Shown here in pieces: positions 19,835 through 30,099 of a stretch of 54,797 nt of DNA (position 1 is the first letter of the stretch; every line of letters starts with the position of its first letter). The DNA is taken from contig NW_005434533.1 in the NCBI RefSeq assembly GCF_000315625.1, positions 37,900 to 92,696 of the forward strand, in the 5' to 3' direction. Position numbers and translations under genes: made by a program. Origin of the DNA: Guillardia theta CCMP2712. Taxonomy: Eukaryota; Cryptophyceae; Pyrenomonadales; Geminigeraceae. The notes beneath the pieces were generated by a model. The model searched no databases. It saw only the letters and a list, made by a program, of their open reading frames with translations, and was not told the origin of the DNA.

Positions 19835-21271
19835 TCACTGGTCCCATGCAACTCGCGCACCTTCTGAGTCAACCGCAAACTCATTTCTCTCACTTCTCCC
19901 TTGCACTTGGCTGCCTGCATTACCTCCCAACAGCAAATCGAGAGGTGCTGGCGCTTGTTGGGGAACGACTTCGATTGGTCTTGCCACGGGCATCACCGGG
20001 ATACCCGACACCGGGTGGGCAGGTTGATTTAGATTGTTATCCATCCATTCGTCAGGCTGACAGCAGAGCATGCACACGATGATAGAGCACGTCAGCTGAA
20101 CGATGAAGAGCAGGAAACTGAACACAAAGATTGCCCAGGCGCTGCCAGTCAACGTCGGACAGAACTTGGTGCCCGCATACCTATCATACTCCTCACAAAT
20201 CCAGGGCGCTTCAATCCCCAACAAGATAGAAAGTACTATTCCTGACAACAACACGAGGATGCTGATAATCAGGTACGCAAGGTGAAAGCCTCCCCATAGC
20301 TTGGTTCGGTACTTGCTGGTCGCGATGCCGACGGCTCCGAAGACAGACACGAAGATACCAGGAACGATTCCCCAGACCCCCAGAAACACCAGCACAGCCT
20401 CTGCATCGCTTTTGTCTTGTTTACAATCATATGGATATTCGTAGTACGAATACGAGCTGCTGCTGCTGTATGAGCTTGAGCTAGAAGTAGATGATGAGTA
20501 GGAGCCGCCGTAGTACCCCGAGTTGTACCCCGAGTTGTACCCCGAGTTGTACCCGATCATCAAATCTCTGTTGTAGTCCGAGCTGTACGCGATGGAAGCT
20601 TTCGCGCTATCGTAGTAGCCCAAGTTGTATCCATTGGTGTAAGACCGCGAGTATATATAAGCATTATTCCCGGTGTTGTATCCCGAGTTGAAACCTGCAT
20701 CATATCCCGAGTTATACCCTAGCGTGTAGGTAGTCAACGAGTCTCCCTGGTCATACCCCTTGTTGTATCCCGAGTTGTATCCCGAGTTGTATCCTGAGGT
20801 GTAAGTGTAGCTCTGACCCGACAAGTCACTCCAGCTGTATCCCGAGTTGAATCCCGAGTAATAAACAGAAGTATACAGACTGCTGTAGTAAGAGGCAGAG
20901 GAGTATCCGTTGGAGACACTGCTGTAGGCTGAGGTATATCCGTAGTTGTAGAAGCCTCTGTTGTATCCATTGTTGTACCCGTAGTTGTAGGCATTGTTAT
21001 AGCTTGACCTGAAGGTGCTGTCGTACCCCCCGTTGTATCCCCGGTTATATCCCCTGTTATATCCCCTGTTGTATCCAGTGTCGTACTCTGAGGAGCTGTA
21101 GGATCCCGAGCTTGATGCCGGCGATGAAGACGGGATTGGGCAGTCGCAAGGTGGATTGTAGGCAGCTGGGACTACTCCAGCAATGAGCAAGGCGAGCCCA
21201 AGAACCATGCTCGCGATGCTCATGTGAAGAACTGACTTCATGGAGCATTTACACGTGGTTTGAAGCTGCAT
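19835..21271 (-). CDS. four-pass membrane protein with Gly-Tyr-Asn repeat domain
   Basis: An intronless frame of 478 aa. One hydrophobic segment near residues 15-37 (SIASMVLGLALLIAGVV) is followed by ~250 residues of GYN/GYNSG/GYNRG repeats rich in Gly, Tyr, Asn and Ser (about fifteen exact GYN triplets). Three close membrane segments follow (VLVFLGVWGIVPGIFVSVFG; AYLIISILVLLSGIVLSILL; WAIFVFSFLLFIVQLTCSII), then a Pro-rich tail after CMLCC. The topology recalls tetraspan proteins whose large first loop has become a low-complexity Tyr-rich domain, but no family signature was found. Cys pairs (CKCS near the start, CDC after TM1, CMLCC after TM4) could be lipidated or bridged. At DNA level the repeat is a degenerate 12-15-base tandem array, so its length probably varies between strains. 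Function is unknown; a surface or adhesion role is only a guess. Confidence 0.72.
   Translation of the reverse strand: MQLQTTCKCSMKSVLHMSIASMVLGLALLIAGVVPAAYNPPCDCPIPSSSPASSSGSYSSSEYDTGYNRGYNRGYNRGYNGGYDSTFRSSYNNAYNYGYNNGYNRGFYNYGYTSAYSSVSNGYSSASYYSSLYTSVYYSGFNSGYSWSDLSGQSYTYTSGYNSGYNSGYNKGYDQGDSLTTYTLGYNSGYDAGFNSGYNTGNNAYIYSRSYTNGYNLGYYDSAKASIAYSSDYNRDLMIGYNSGYNSGYNSGYYGGSYSSSTSSSSSYSSSSSYSYYEYPYDCKQDKSDAEAVLVFLGVWGIVPGIFVSVFGAVGIATSKYRTKLWGGFHLAYLIISILVLLSGIVLSILLGIEAPWICEEYDRYAGTKFCPTLTGSAWAIFVFSFLLFIVQLTCSIIVCMLCCQPDEWMDNNLNQPAHPVSGIPVMPVARPIEVVPQQAPAPLDLLLGGNAGSQVQGRSERNEFAVDSEGARVAWDQ
20500..21085 (-). repeat. tandem coding repeat (GYN units)
   Basis: Blocks such as CCCGAGTTGTAC recur in tandem at 20516-20560, 20755-20800 and 20690-20720, with a CCCCTGTTATAT/CCCCTGTTGTAT variant at 21040-21080. 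They encode the Gly-Tyr-Asn repeats of the membrane protein. Some units differ only at synonymous positions. Confidence 0.8.
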
Positions 21272-22012
21272 GAGGAGACGGGCCGGTGTTGGAGGTCTGC
21301 GCTTGATTGAGGTGGGAACGGATAGCAGGATGATGGTTGACAGAGTAGATGACAGGGGGGGGGGTGTCTGGTGGGTGGTTCAGCGTGGAACCATGGGTGG
21401 GTGGTTCAGCGTGAAAGCATGGGTGGGGGGTGGGTCAAGCTTTGAATTCAGTGGGGCCGCATCGTGTACCCACCCTCTCAAGTACTTTCCGATCCCGCAC
21501 GGTCCAACCGTCCGATAAGGCTGTTACATTTACTCAAAGTTAAGTTAAAAATCAGTACGAGGACCGTACAATCAGGAGATCGGATGCGCTGCAATGATTT
21601 GACCGGACTCCCACCTCCCACCAGTCACGTGATCATCGGATCCGATCGGAGGGATCGCTGTGGCCGCCGCCGAAGGCCCGGAATGACTGAGACGCATAAC
21701 GGGCCGGAACAGCACCCGCGATCATCGGACGATGGCAGCGAACTTGCGGGGGAGCCTCGGAGTCCGGGCCCGGCCGGCGGCGCCGCCGCGCCGCCGCGCC
21801 CGTCACCGTCCGAGTCCGTGCGGCCCAGCACGACCACTAGGGCCTCAAAGCCAAGTTCGTTAAAAATCAGTACTGGCCGCAGCACTGGCTTCGCCGGGCA
21901 CCACAGTGGAACCGTTTCCAACTCAGTTCATTCAATAGTACTCAGTAACAGTCATTGAAGATTCTTTCGGCTGAGTGATAAGTGACTTGTCGCTTTAGAG
22001 ACGATGCGTGAA
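21272..22012. other. intergenic spacer with a short direct repeat and a GC-rich block
   Basis: 21366-21440 contains two or three imperfect copies of GGTGGGTGGTTCAGCGTG plus an ATGGGTGGG core. 21480-21570 carries several CCGTACAA/CCGTCCGA-like motifs. 21750-21835 is very GC-rich (GGGCCCGGCCGGCGGCGCCG). The right end (21860-21960) is ordinary sequence before the 3' end of the transporter gene. No gene was seen. Confidence 0.5.
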
Positions 22013-23101
22013 TCATGTTTCCTTCGCCAGCTCCTCGTCCTCCGCAGACCTTCTGTTGTGCACGTAGAACAAGATCCCCGCGATAATGAGTGCTCCTCCT
22101 ACCAACTTCAGAACAGCGACACCCCCGTCGAACGGCTCGCCGAAGCCAGAGCCAGGGAGGATAGCGAAGATGAGGAGGGATATACCCCATGCACCAACGA
22201 TCCTGAAGCTCAGGACCGACTCCTTGGTTGTTGCTCCGAAGTACTTGTTGATGGCCGTGGCAGCGATCATCTCGAAGAGGCTCATCAGGATAGTCCCCAA
22301 GATCAACAGCCCAAGGATCCAGTCGCTGAAGATGGCAGAGATCGTGCCCAGCGAGTCCTCCAGCACCTCTCCGTCGCTCCCTGGCAGCAGCTGCGCCATG
22401 AAGAGCACAGCGAACATAATCCCGCACCCCATCAACCCCGACACCCCCGTGAAGACATAGACGTCCACGTCCATGCTCCGCTCCTGCAGCGCTATCTCCG
22501 CCACGACCTGCTCGAGTCCGTCTGACATGGTCGACAAGACGACGAGCACGATCCCAACGATGGCCAAACTCGTGACTGCACTCGTGTGCACATGTACGAA
22601 GCAAGCAAGCACTGAACCCCCGATCACAAGGAGAAGGGAAAGGGCGATCCAAGGGTTCATAGGGCTGCGCTGGGATATGTATGCTGAACCCAGCGCTGTG
22701 AAAGCGACCAGCCCTGCGGCTCTCACCATCACGACGATAGAGACCGGAAGAAACATCATCGACGAATACTCCAGCATCCCTCCTACTGCCCCGAAAGACA
22801 CCATGACAAAAATCTTGTAGTAGATGTGCCGCGGGAGCGAACGCGGGCTCCAGTTGCAGAAAGGAAGAATCAAAATCTTACCCAGGAAATAAGTAGAGGC
22901 GAAGAACAGAGGCTTCGAAAATCTGCTTCCTCCCTCCTCCGAGCCGTGCCCGAGCTCGGGGTCATACACTGAAGCCATCTTGGCAAAATTCATCCGGAGG
23001 CCGATGGTCAAGATAGCAATGAAGGCAAGGCCGAGCATCTGGTAGAATCGTTGATCCCCCAACCTGGGGGCAATGCCCAGCAAAGGTTTTTCCTCGTTCA
23101 T
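22013..23101 (-). CDS. multi-pass membrane transporter, DMT-like
   Basis: An intronless frame of 362 aa with about ten hydrophobic segments, for example YQMLGLAFIAILTIGL, IFVMVSFGAVGGMLEYSSMM, SLAIVGIVLVVLSTM, ILGLLILGTILMSLFEMI and LKLVGGALIIAGILFYV. The N terminus has an acidic dileucine-type motif (NEEKPLLG) and the C terminus is charged and short, both likely cytosolic. The regular ten-segment plan with two halves fits the drug/metabolite transporter superfamily (EamA, SLC35-like, CRT-like), but no subfamily signature was identified and the substrate cannot be named. A vacuolar or endosomal location is a possible reading of the dileucine motif. The gene follows the GYN membrane protein in the same direction, 741 bases away. 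Confidence 0.65.
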   Translation of the reverse strand: MNEEKPLLGIAPRLGDQRFYQMLGLAFIAILTIGLRMNFAKMASVYDPELGHGSEEGGSRFSKPLFFASTYFLGKILILPFCNWSPRSLPRHIYYKIFVMVSFGAVGGMLEYSSMMFLPVSIVVMVRAAGLVAFTALGSAYISQRSPMNPWIALSLLLVIGGSVLACFVHVHTSAVTSLAIVGIVLVVLSTMSDGLEQVVAEIALQERSMDVDVYVFTGVSGLMGCGIMFAVLFMAQLLPGSDGEVLEDSLGTISAIFSDWILGLLILGTILMSLFEMIAATAINKYFGATTKESVLSFRIVGAWGISLLIFAILPGSGFGEPFDGGVAVLKLVGGALIIAGILFYVHNRRSAEDEELAKET

Positions 23102-24040
23102 GTCTGTTTCCTGCCAAGATCAAGCCTACGAAGTGGTAATCAGCAGGTAATCAACTTCGTTGAAAAGATGTAGTTCATGAAGGCTAGTAGGCAAGTTTGA
23201 TGTAAAACAACAACAAGAGTTCATGATATATGAAGCTAAGTTAATATTCTTGTGAAAAAAAAAGAACATAGAGTTTCACATGTTCTCACAAGTTTTGATC
23301 GAATCCTTCTTAAAATGAATTGTTTCTACCTCATTCAATTCTAAACCATTCTCCTCCCCTCAACTGCTTTCCACTCCGCACCACCGCTCTCCTCATCTTT
23401 CCCCCTCTCATTCACTTCCTTCAGTCGTGCTCTCAGCTCTTTCTTACTCTCCTCTCCTCCTCTCCCTCATCGCGTGCCATACCTGCATTGTCCCTTCGCT
23501 CTTTTTACCCCGGCCGCCCCTACCCCACTCCAAGTAGATGGCACCCTGAATTATCCATGAAAGTACCCACCTTTTATAGCGGTGATAATACTACCCTACC
23601 TCCCTTCCGCAGATCCTTTTACGAATTTATTTTTCAATTTTTTTTTGTTTTGATTATTTTTTTCCTACGGTTGGAGCGCGGCGCAGAACATGGCGAGGAG
23701 CGTTGGAAAGGAGGGAAGAAGAGCGAGGAAGGGAAGGGGAGGGAGCACGAGAGCAAGATCACTGTCAAGAGGAAGGGAGAGGAGAGGGAAGAGCAAGAGA
23801 AGGACAGAGAGATGGACGGAAGGACGATGTGATTCAAGGAAGCAACCTAAAAGAACGAGAAAGAAGGTGAGGGATAGAGCGAGGGTAGAGTAGTTGTGCA
23901 GGATGGAGAAGGGAAGTACAAAAACGCAAACTTGCTGGGAGGCAAAACATTCGTGGTAGTGTAGCAGATTGAAAGACTTGGGAATAACAGCATGCGCATT
24001 TGATTCATGTCTTATCCCTCACAATCCTGCAGACTTCATC
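23102..24040. other. divergent spacer between the transporter and the dynein gene
   Basis: The transporter reads left and the dynein intermediate chain reads right, so both promoters lie here. 23150-23330 is AT-rich, 23340-23540 is CT-rich, and 23630-23665 has T-runs. An Arg/Lys-rich open stretch at 23690-23893 lies in purine-rich DNA and is not credible as a gene. A polypyrimidine-CAG leads into the start codon region at 24030. Confidence 0.45.
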
Positions 24041-27000
24041 ATGCCTCCGAAATCTGCACCACCCAAGAAGCCTATGTGAGAGCTGGGGTGATGGAGGGGC
24101 TGCTGTTGACAGACGAGGCAGGAGGCGGGAGAGCGTGTCAGGAGAGGTAGGACTCAAGGCAGACAAGAAAAAGGACGACGATGCTCAGAGCGGGTGAGCG
24201 ATTCCTCCTGCACGTCTGCATGCTGACGACGAGGACAGGTGGGTCGAGCCGACGACGGTGGTGGTGAAGCCTCCGGAGCAGCTGGACCTGACGGAGAAGG
24301 AGCTGAACACGGAGATCACTCGCATCCTGAGCGCTAAGGACCCCATGGCTCCTCATAACATCACAAGATACAGGCGCGACCCTCCTCTCCTCTGCTTCCA
24401 GCCCCACCTCCTCTTCTACCCAACCTTTGCCTCTCCCTCCCCCTTCCCCTCTCTCCCTCCACCTCCCCCTCTCTCCCTCCCCTCTCCCTCCCCTCTCCCC
24501 TTCCCTCTCCCTCCCCCTTCCCCTCTCTCCCTCCCCCTCCCCCTCTCTCCCTCCCCTCTCCATCCCCTCTCCCCTTCCCTCTCCCTCCCCCTCCCGCTCT
24601 CTCCCTCCCTCTCCCTCTCCCTCTCCCTCTCCCTCTCCCTTGCTCCTTCCTCGTCCTCCTCCTCCTAAACGTCCTCTGTTTGATGGATAATCTTGGTTGC
24701 TGATGGAGTTGTCGTTAGTTTCAAGGAGTTCACCTACAAGTTGGACCCCTCGGTCGAGCAGATGTCAACGCACTTCGAGATGGAGGGGAACCTGCTTCAC
24801 AACGAGAGCGAGGAGGGAAAGAAGATCTTGGCGGAGAAGGTGGGAGGCGAAACATCTTCCCCTTTTGAACTCTTTCCCGGTTCCCTCTCACCTGACAAGA
24901 TGCTGTACATGCCATGTCAGTCATCGGACATGTCACTTGTCTTCATGACTTACATCTTGCATCTCCATATCTCATCACACATCACATCACAGTGATATCA
25001 CTATCACAATCACAGTTTCACCTGTCTTGACCACATTTTGCTTCTTCACACCTTCTCTATCCCGAGCGGATCCAACGGGCGTCGCAGGCGGCGAAGGAGG
25101 AGGCGAGAAGGCGAGCGGCTGAGAACGAGTCGCTGGGAGCCGGAGAAGGGTATCACGACGACAAACCCCACCGGTGAGACAAAGTTTGGAACTTTCAAAC
25201 TTTTCATCTTTCCGAGTTTCGAACTTCCCTCACACAAAGTTTGTCAGGAATCAGTTCAACTTCTCCGATCGCGCTTGTCAGACTGCAGCTCCTCCCATGC
25301 GCGACCGCGAGATCTTCACGCAGCCTCCTCCCTCCATCTCCTTCGGTGATGACCCCCCCCCCCATCCAAACTCTCCTCCCTGCCTCCCTCCCTCCCTCCC
25401 TCCCTCCCTCCTCCCTCCATCTCCCACGAAGCTGATCTTCTTGCCCCCGTCATCCCCTTCCCTCCCTCTCCCCTCCTCCCTCCATCTCTTTCGGTGCTGC
25501 TTCAGCTCCGATCGCATTTCCCCCCATTCATCCGTCTCCCCCTACCTCCTCCCTCTTCATCTCCTCATTTCTCCCTCCTCCCCTTCTCGCCCTCCTCCTC
25601 TTGTGGTCTGACATGACGCAGGAAACACTGTCACTCTCTGCGAAGTGTTCGATGCCTACACGGAAGATCTTGAGCGACAGAAGATTGCCAAAGAGCGAGC
25701 CGGTTTGTCCGCCTCCTCCCCTCTCCTCTTCTCCCTCTCTGCTACTCCTTCTCTTCTTTCGTCCCCATCTTCCTTCTTTAATCATTGTACGTGAATGACA
25801 TTTCCTCTCTAGCTGTTGCTGCAAAAGTTTCAAAGAATGTTCAGAAGACGGAAGAGGTACGATGAGAATGGTGGTGGTGGTGGTGATGATGATGATGATC
25901 CATCACCACCACCGTCTCCTTCACCTCCTCCTATACTATTACACATCCTCCTCCTCCTCCTCCTCCTCATCATCATCATCATCATCATCATCAGCATCCT
26001 CGGTCTCCTTCTTATCCTCATCCCCATCCTCCTCCTCCTCCTTATCTTCATCTTCATCCTCGCTCGTCCTCCTCCTCCTCCTCCTCGTCTTGGTCCTCAT
26101 CACAATCACGATCTGTTCCTCCTCGTTCTTCTCCTCTGCATTTTTCACCTCTTCTTCGTCAAGCACGTCTCTCTTTTCCCTCCTCATCTTCGCCGCAGGT
26201 CATGTGCCTGGACTTCCATCCCACGCACGCCTCCCTCCTCGCCGTTGGATGCTACGATGGAACAGTAAGAGGAGGAGGAGGAGAGAAGCGGAGGAAAGGA
26301 AGACAAGAAAGGGACTTCAAGGAGGAGGAGGAGGAGGAGGAGGAGGAGGAGGAGGAGGAGGAGGAGGAGGAGGAGGAGGAGGAGGAGGAGGAGGAGGAGA
26401 GAAGCGGAGGAAAGGAAGACAACAAAGGGAGGATGAGGACGAGAAGAGGTGTAGGAGAAGCAGGAGGAAGTTGTCGGGGGAGGAAGGAAGGAAGGAAGGA
26501 AGGAAGGAGATGGAGGGAGATGACTGGACGCCAGGTGATGATCTACGACATCCGAAGCAAGACCAACAAGCCTCTCTTCCAGGTCCTCCTCCTCCTCCTC
26601 CTTACTCCTCCTTGCTCCTCCTTGCTCCTCCTTGCTCCTCTCCCCCCTCCCCTCTCTCCTCCTCCTCCGCCTCCTCCTTTCTCCTCCTCCCTCTCCTCCT
26701 CCTCCTCTCCTTTTTCGTTTTCTTTCTCTCCTCTGTCTCTGACTTTTCCCATCAGTCGACTGTCAAGACCGGCAAGCACACAGATCCTGTCTGGCAGGTG
26801 AGACAGTCGAGCCGTCAGAGTGGGAGAGGGCAAGAGGAAGAGAGGAAAAGTTTGGGAGGAGGTGGAGGTGGAGGTGACAAACGAGAGCCAGGACGAGGAA
26901 GGGGAGAAGGGAGATGAGGAAAAGGGAAAGAAGGAGAAGAGAAGAATGGAAAGGAAATGGAGGGAAGAGGATGGAGGAAGGGAGTAGGAGAGAGATGTTT

Positions 27001-28914
27001 TGATTGAACATGTGCAGGTGATGTGGCAGCAGGAGGATCTCTCAAAGAATCCAAACTTCTTCAGGTTGATGATCCTCTTTCATGAGATGAGATATTAACT
27101 CGTTCTTCCTCTTTCCCTTTTCCTCTTCCTCTTCCACCATCCACTCTCGCTTCTGCTCTCTCCATCCTTCTCTTCACTTCATCAGCGTCTCCTCGGATGG
27201 TCGAGTCACCCTATGGACAATGTAACAAATCAAATTTCTCTTGCCTTCCTCTTTCCCTCCCTTCTCTCCTCCCCTCTTCCTCACTCCTCCTCCCTCTCTC
27301 CTCTTCCCGCTCCTCCCGCTCCTCCTCCTGCTCCTCTCTCTCTCTCTCTCTCTCTCTCCTCCTCCTCTCTCCTCCTCTCTCTCTCCTCTCTCCTCCTCGC
27401 CCCCAAGGCTGAAATCCAAATAGGAGCAAGAACGAGCTGCAGCACACTGACGTGATGGAGCTAAAGCTGGCAGGGATAGTCAGCGAGGTAGTGGAGGGGG
27501 AGGGGGAGGAGGAGGAGGAGGAGGAGGGAGGTTGTGATGGCCCATCAGGAGGGAGAAGAGCACGAGGAAGCTTCGCTTGTCGGCCTCGCAGGAGGATGCT
27601 GCATTGACTTCAACAGCAAGAGTGAGAGGAGGAGGAGGAGGAGGAGGAGGAGGAGGAACTGATCACTTGTATCACAGGCGAGCACTTGTTTGTGGTGGGC
27701 ACTGAAGAAGGAAGAATTCATAAGTGCTCCAAGGCATATAATTCGCAGGTGCCGACCTTGGCTCCTTCATCTTATCGTCTTTGACTTGTCTCCGTCCTCT
27801 CGCAGTATTTGGAGACTTATGACGGTCACTACATGGCTGTCTATGGAGGTCAAACTGACTGAACCCACCGCATGCAACCACCACCAACAACAACACCTCC
27901 TCCCCCCTCCCTCCTCCCCCCTCCCTCCTCCTCCCCTCCCCTCCCCTCCCCTCTCCCCTCCTCTTTCTTCCATCCTCCTCCTCCTCTGCCTGCTACTACT
28001 TGTTCTCTCCTCCTTCTCTCGTGCGCTCCTCCTCGACTCCTGTCGTCCTGCTGACCTTCTCATCAACTCTGCTCTCCCCTGCTCTCGTCCCTTACCGCTC
28101 CTCATTCTTGCTCCCTCTGCTCCTCCCTGCCCACTGACTGACTTCTGGCAGATCCATGTCTTCGACCTTGCTGAGAATAAACATGAGCCAATGTGCGACC
28201 AGAAAGTTGTGCGAAAGAGCAAGGTAACGCTCTTCTCCTGCTCCTGCCCCTCCCTCTCCCTCCTACTTCCCTCCTGCCTCCCTTGCCGCTCCGTCTGACT
28301 CATGGTTCAGCTCACCCATCTTGCGTTCAATCCCAAGCATCCCATCCTCATCGTCGGCGACGATCACGGAGGAGTTTTGTGAGCAAGCCAGTCTTTTCCT
28401 CCTCCTCTTCCTCCTTCTCCTCCCCCCTCCCCCTCCCTCCTCCTCCTCTCACTGCCTTCTGCAGATGTCTCAAGTTCTCGCCCAACCTCAGGAAGACGGA
28501 GGCACAGAAGGTGAAGGAGAGCGAAAGCTTTTAAGCAGGCCCTCACTGCCATGCAGAGAGCGGAGGCGATGAAGAACGAAGGAGCAGAGGTGCAGGAGGA
28601 GGAGGAGGAGGAGGAGGAGGAGGAGGAATCTCGCGCTTGACACGTGTAACAGCAAGTGAAGAAGCCTCCTCCCAAGAAGAAAGGGTGAGGCGTGAGGCAT
28701 TTAGTGTGCGCGTGACATGAGCTGCAGAGGAGGAGAGGCGGCGGAAGACGATGACAAGAAGAAGCAAGTCAACCCTGCGGTACTCGCAGCCCTCCCCACG
28801 TCATGGCGACTGACAAGCGTGTCCTCTCAGGAGCTGGAGATGGAGAAGCTTGAGAAGATCCTTGGCATCTCCTCCGTGGAGCCGGTCAAGAACGCCCCTC
28901 CTGCTGCCGCCTAG
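24041..28914 (+). CDS. DNAI1: outer-arm dynein intermediate chain 1 (DNAI1/IC1), incomplete
   Basis: At least 21 exons are recognisable: 24041-24075, 24134-24193, 24239-24373, 24719-24839, 25067-25173, 25248-25345, 25622-25702, 25813-25856, 26199-26264, 26535-26582, 26756-26797, 27018-27064, 27186-27221, 27424-27487, 27549-27621, 27678-27748, 27806-27848, 28152-28223, 28311-28378, 28465-28510 and 28554-28914 (the last interrupted by short introns). Diagnostic segments are VVVKPPEQLDLTEKEL, NQFNFSDRACQT, VMCLDFHPTHASLLAVGCYD, KTGKHTDPVWQ, VSSDGRVTLW, VVGTEEGRIHKCSKAYNSQ and LTHLAFNPKHPILIVGDDHG. In the outer dynein arm of cilia this WD40 subunit holds the heavy chains on the doublet. Two family segments are absent: the first WD repeat (expected near 25857-26198) and a WD pair (27849-28151). 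At the second gap the flanking phases do not match. The third intron is GC-AG. Confidence 0.88.
25857..26198 (+). repeat. simple-sequence intron where a DNAI1 segment is missing
   Basis: GGT, GAT, CAT and CTC runs fill the whole interval. Relatives of DNAI1 have about 100 residues here, including the first WD40 repeat (a GSYDF-type block). No exon encoding them is present in any frame. Confidence 0.6.
26323..26400 (+). repeat. (GGA)n microsatellite in a DNAI1 intron
   Basis: About 25 uninterrupted GGA units lie in the intron between 26264 and 26535, followed by (GGAA)n at 26480-26512. Depending on frame it reads as poly-Glu, poly-Gly or poly-Arg. Confidence 0.9.
27849..28151 (+). repeat. CT-rich interval where a second DNAI1 segment is missing
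   Basis: The interval is almost entirely C and T after ACCACCACCAACAACAACACC. The exon before it ends in phase 1 and the exon after it starts in phase 0, so they cannot be joined directly without a stop. At least one exon (about 60 residues of WD repeats in relatives) is absent. Confidence 0.65.
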
Positions 28915-29082
28915 AGTGTACAAGAGCGAGGAGGGGGCAAGAGCAGGAGGGAGAGCAGGAGGAGCAGGAGTTGGAGAGCAGGAAGAGACTGAGGAGGAGG
29001 AGGGGGTGGAGAGGGGCAGGAGGAGGAGGCAGCTCTGCCCCTGACAGTGCTGAGAGAGGCTACAAGAAGTGACTTGTTAACA

Positions 29083-29505
29083 TTACAACGCATTTTTCAA
29101 CGTAGAGCACATCGGGCACTGAAGACCCACGTCGCTGTCCTTGTGCTGGTTTCCCAAGATAGTCTTCCAGCTCTGCGCTCCACCGATCTTCAAGATGGGG
29201 GTCTGCGAATCCGAGTGTGAGACGAGGATGGGGGGGAATGAAGGGAGTGATAGAAATGAGAAAGGAGGGGAGGAAGAAAATACAATGAAAGGAGATAGTA
29301 GAATGAACGAAGAACGAGCGATGAAAGAGGAGACGGGATAAGATTTACAAAGATGGCAAGAGGAACGCGAAGTGGGGGCAGGGGAAGGGGCAGGGGCAGG
29401 AGGAACCTTGTCCCCAGGCATGGCAGGATGGATTCCTCCTGAGTGAGCCCACCACGTGTTGTTTCCAGGATCCTGAAGCCATGCATACTTGCCAATCTTG
29501 AGGTC
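29083..29505 (-). CDS. small conserved-looking protein, 5' end unresolved
   Basis: Two exons are well supported: 29505-29407 (DLKIGKYAWLQDPGNNTWWA, then HSGGIHPAMPGDK) and 29202-29083 (TPILKIGGAQSWKTILGN, then QHKDSDVGLQCPMCSTLKNA and stop). They join in phase 0 to 72 codons. The open frame continues upstream as a hydrophobic Ser/Pro-rich stretch from an ATG at 29586, which could be a signal peptide but looks more like a polypyrimidine tract with CCGCAG acceptor. No family was recognised. The Trp-rich opening and the CPMC pair near the C terminus are the only notable motifs. It converges with DNAI1 (168 bases between stops). Confidence 0.5.
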   Translation of the reverse strand, partial: DLKIGKYAWLQDPGNNTWWAHSGGIHPAMPGDKVPPAPAPSPAPTSRSSCHLCKSYPVSSFIARSSFILLSPFIVFSSSPPFSFLSLPSFPPILVSHSDSQTPILKIGGAQSWKTILGNQHKDSDVGLQCPMCSTLKNAL

Positions 29506-29700
29506 CTGCGGGAGGATTGGTGAGGGTGAGAAAGGGAGAGATGCGGATGAACTTGGAGAAAGAGATGGGAAAACCAAAAGAAGCATATCTCTCAGAAAAA
29601 TTGGATCCTTGAGTCACAGGCAAAATACACCATCACAATGAAATCTCGTCTCTTGACTTCTCCTTTCTCTCCTTCAAATCCGTCCTCGTCTGTCGTTGTT

Positions 29701-29733
<33 letters not shown>

Positions 29734-30099
29734 TACCTCCTCCTCCTCCTCCTCCTTCTCCTCCTTCTCCTCCTCCTCCTCCTTCTCCTCCTCCTCCTGG
29801 TCCGCGCTCTCCGGTGTGGACTCACCTCGAACATTTTTCGGTCTATTTCGGGATCCCTACCCCTGCTACCGATGACTACCTCACCCCCAACGTCTTAAAT
29901 ACCCCTCATTTTACCTGCAAAACTTCTTTCAAGTATAGGGTGGGTGATCGAGACAAGGTGTGGGGGTAGCGATATAACCCTACCCATACCTTGCTCACGG
30001 ATCCGCATATGAAATAGACCCCTCCTGATTGAGGTCACCCCACCCCTTCGATCATCTGGCAAAGCACCGGTGCTATGTTTCCCGAAGAATTTGAATAGC
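29506..30099. other. spacer upstream of HAUS6
   Basis: 29690-29800 is a CT-rich run (CTCGTC and CCT/CTT units). 29840-30060 carries TACCCC, GGGTAG and CACCCC motifs of the type found in other spacers. The HAUS6 promoter should lie at the right end. A further 5' exon of the small minus-strand gene may be hidden here, but I could not identify it. Confidence 0.4.

Noticed and set aside
20500-21085. CRISPR-like regular repeats
   Set aside because: The 12-15-base units are contiguous, in frame and coding for GYN repeats. There are no unique spacers, and this is a eukaryotic nuclear genome.
23690-23893. A 67-aa Arg/Lys-rich frame resembling a small basic nuclear protein
   Set aside because: It lies in purine-rich DNA, has no hydrophobic core or known motif, and no splice context supports it.
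25862-26917. A 351-codon open frame across DNAI1 introns
   Set aside because: It consists of poly-Ser, poly-Gly and poly-Leu from microsatellites. The true exons inside it are in other frames.
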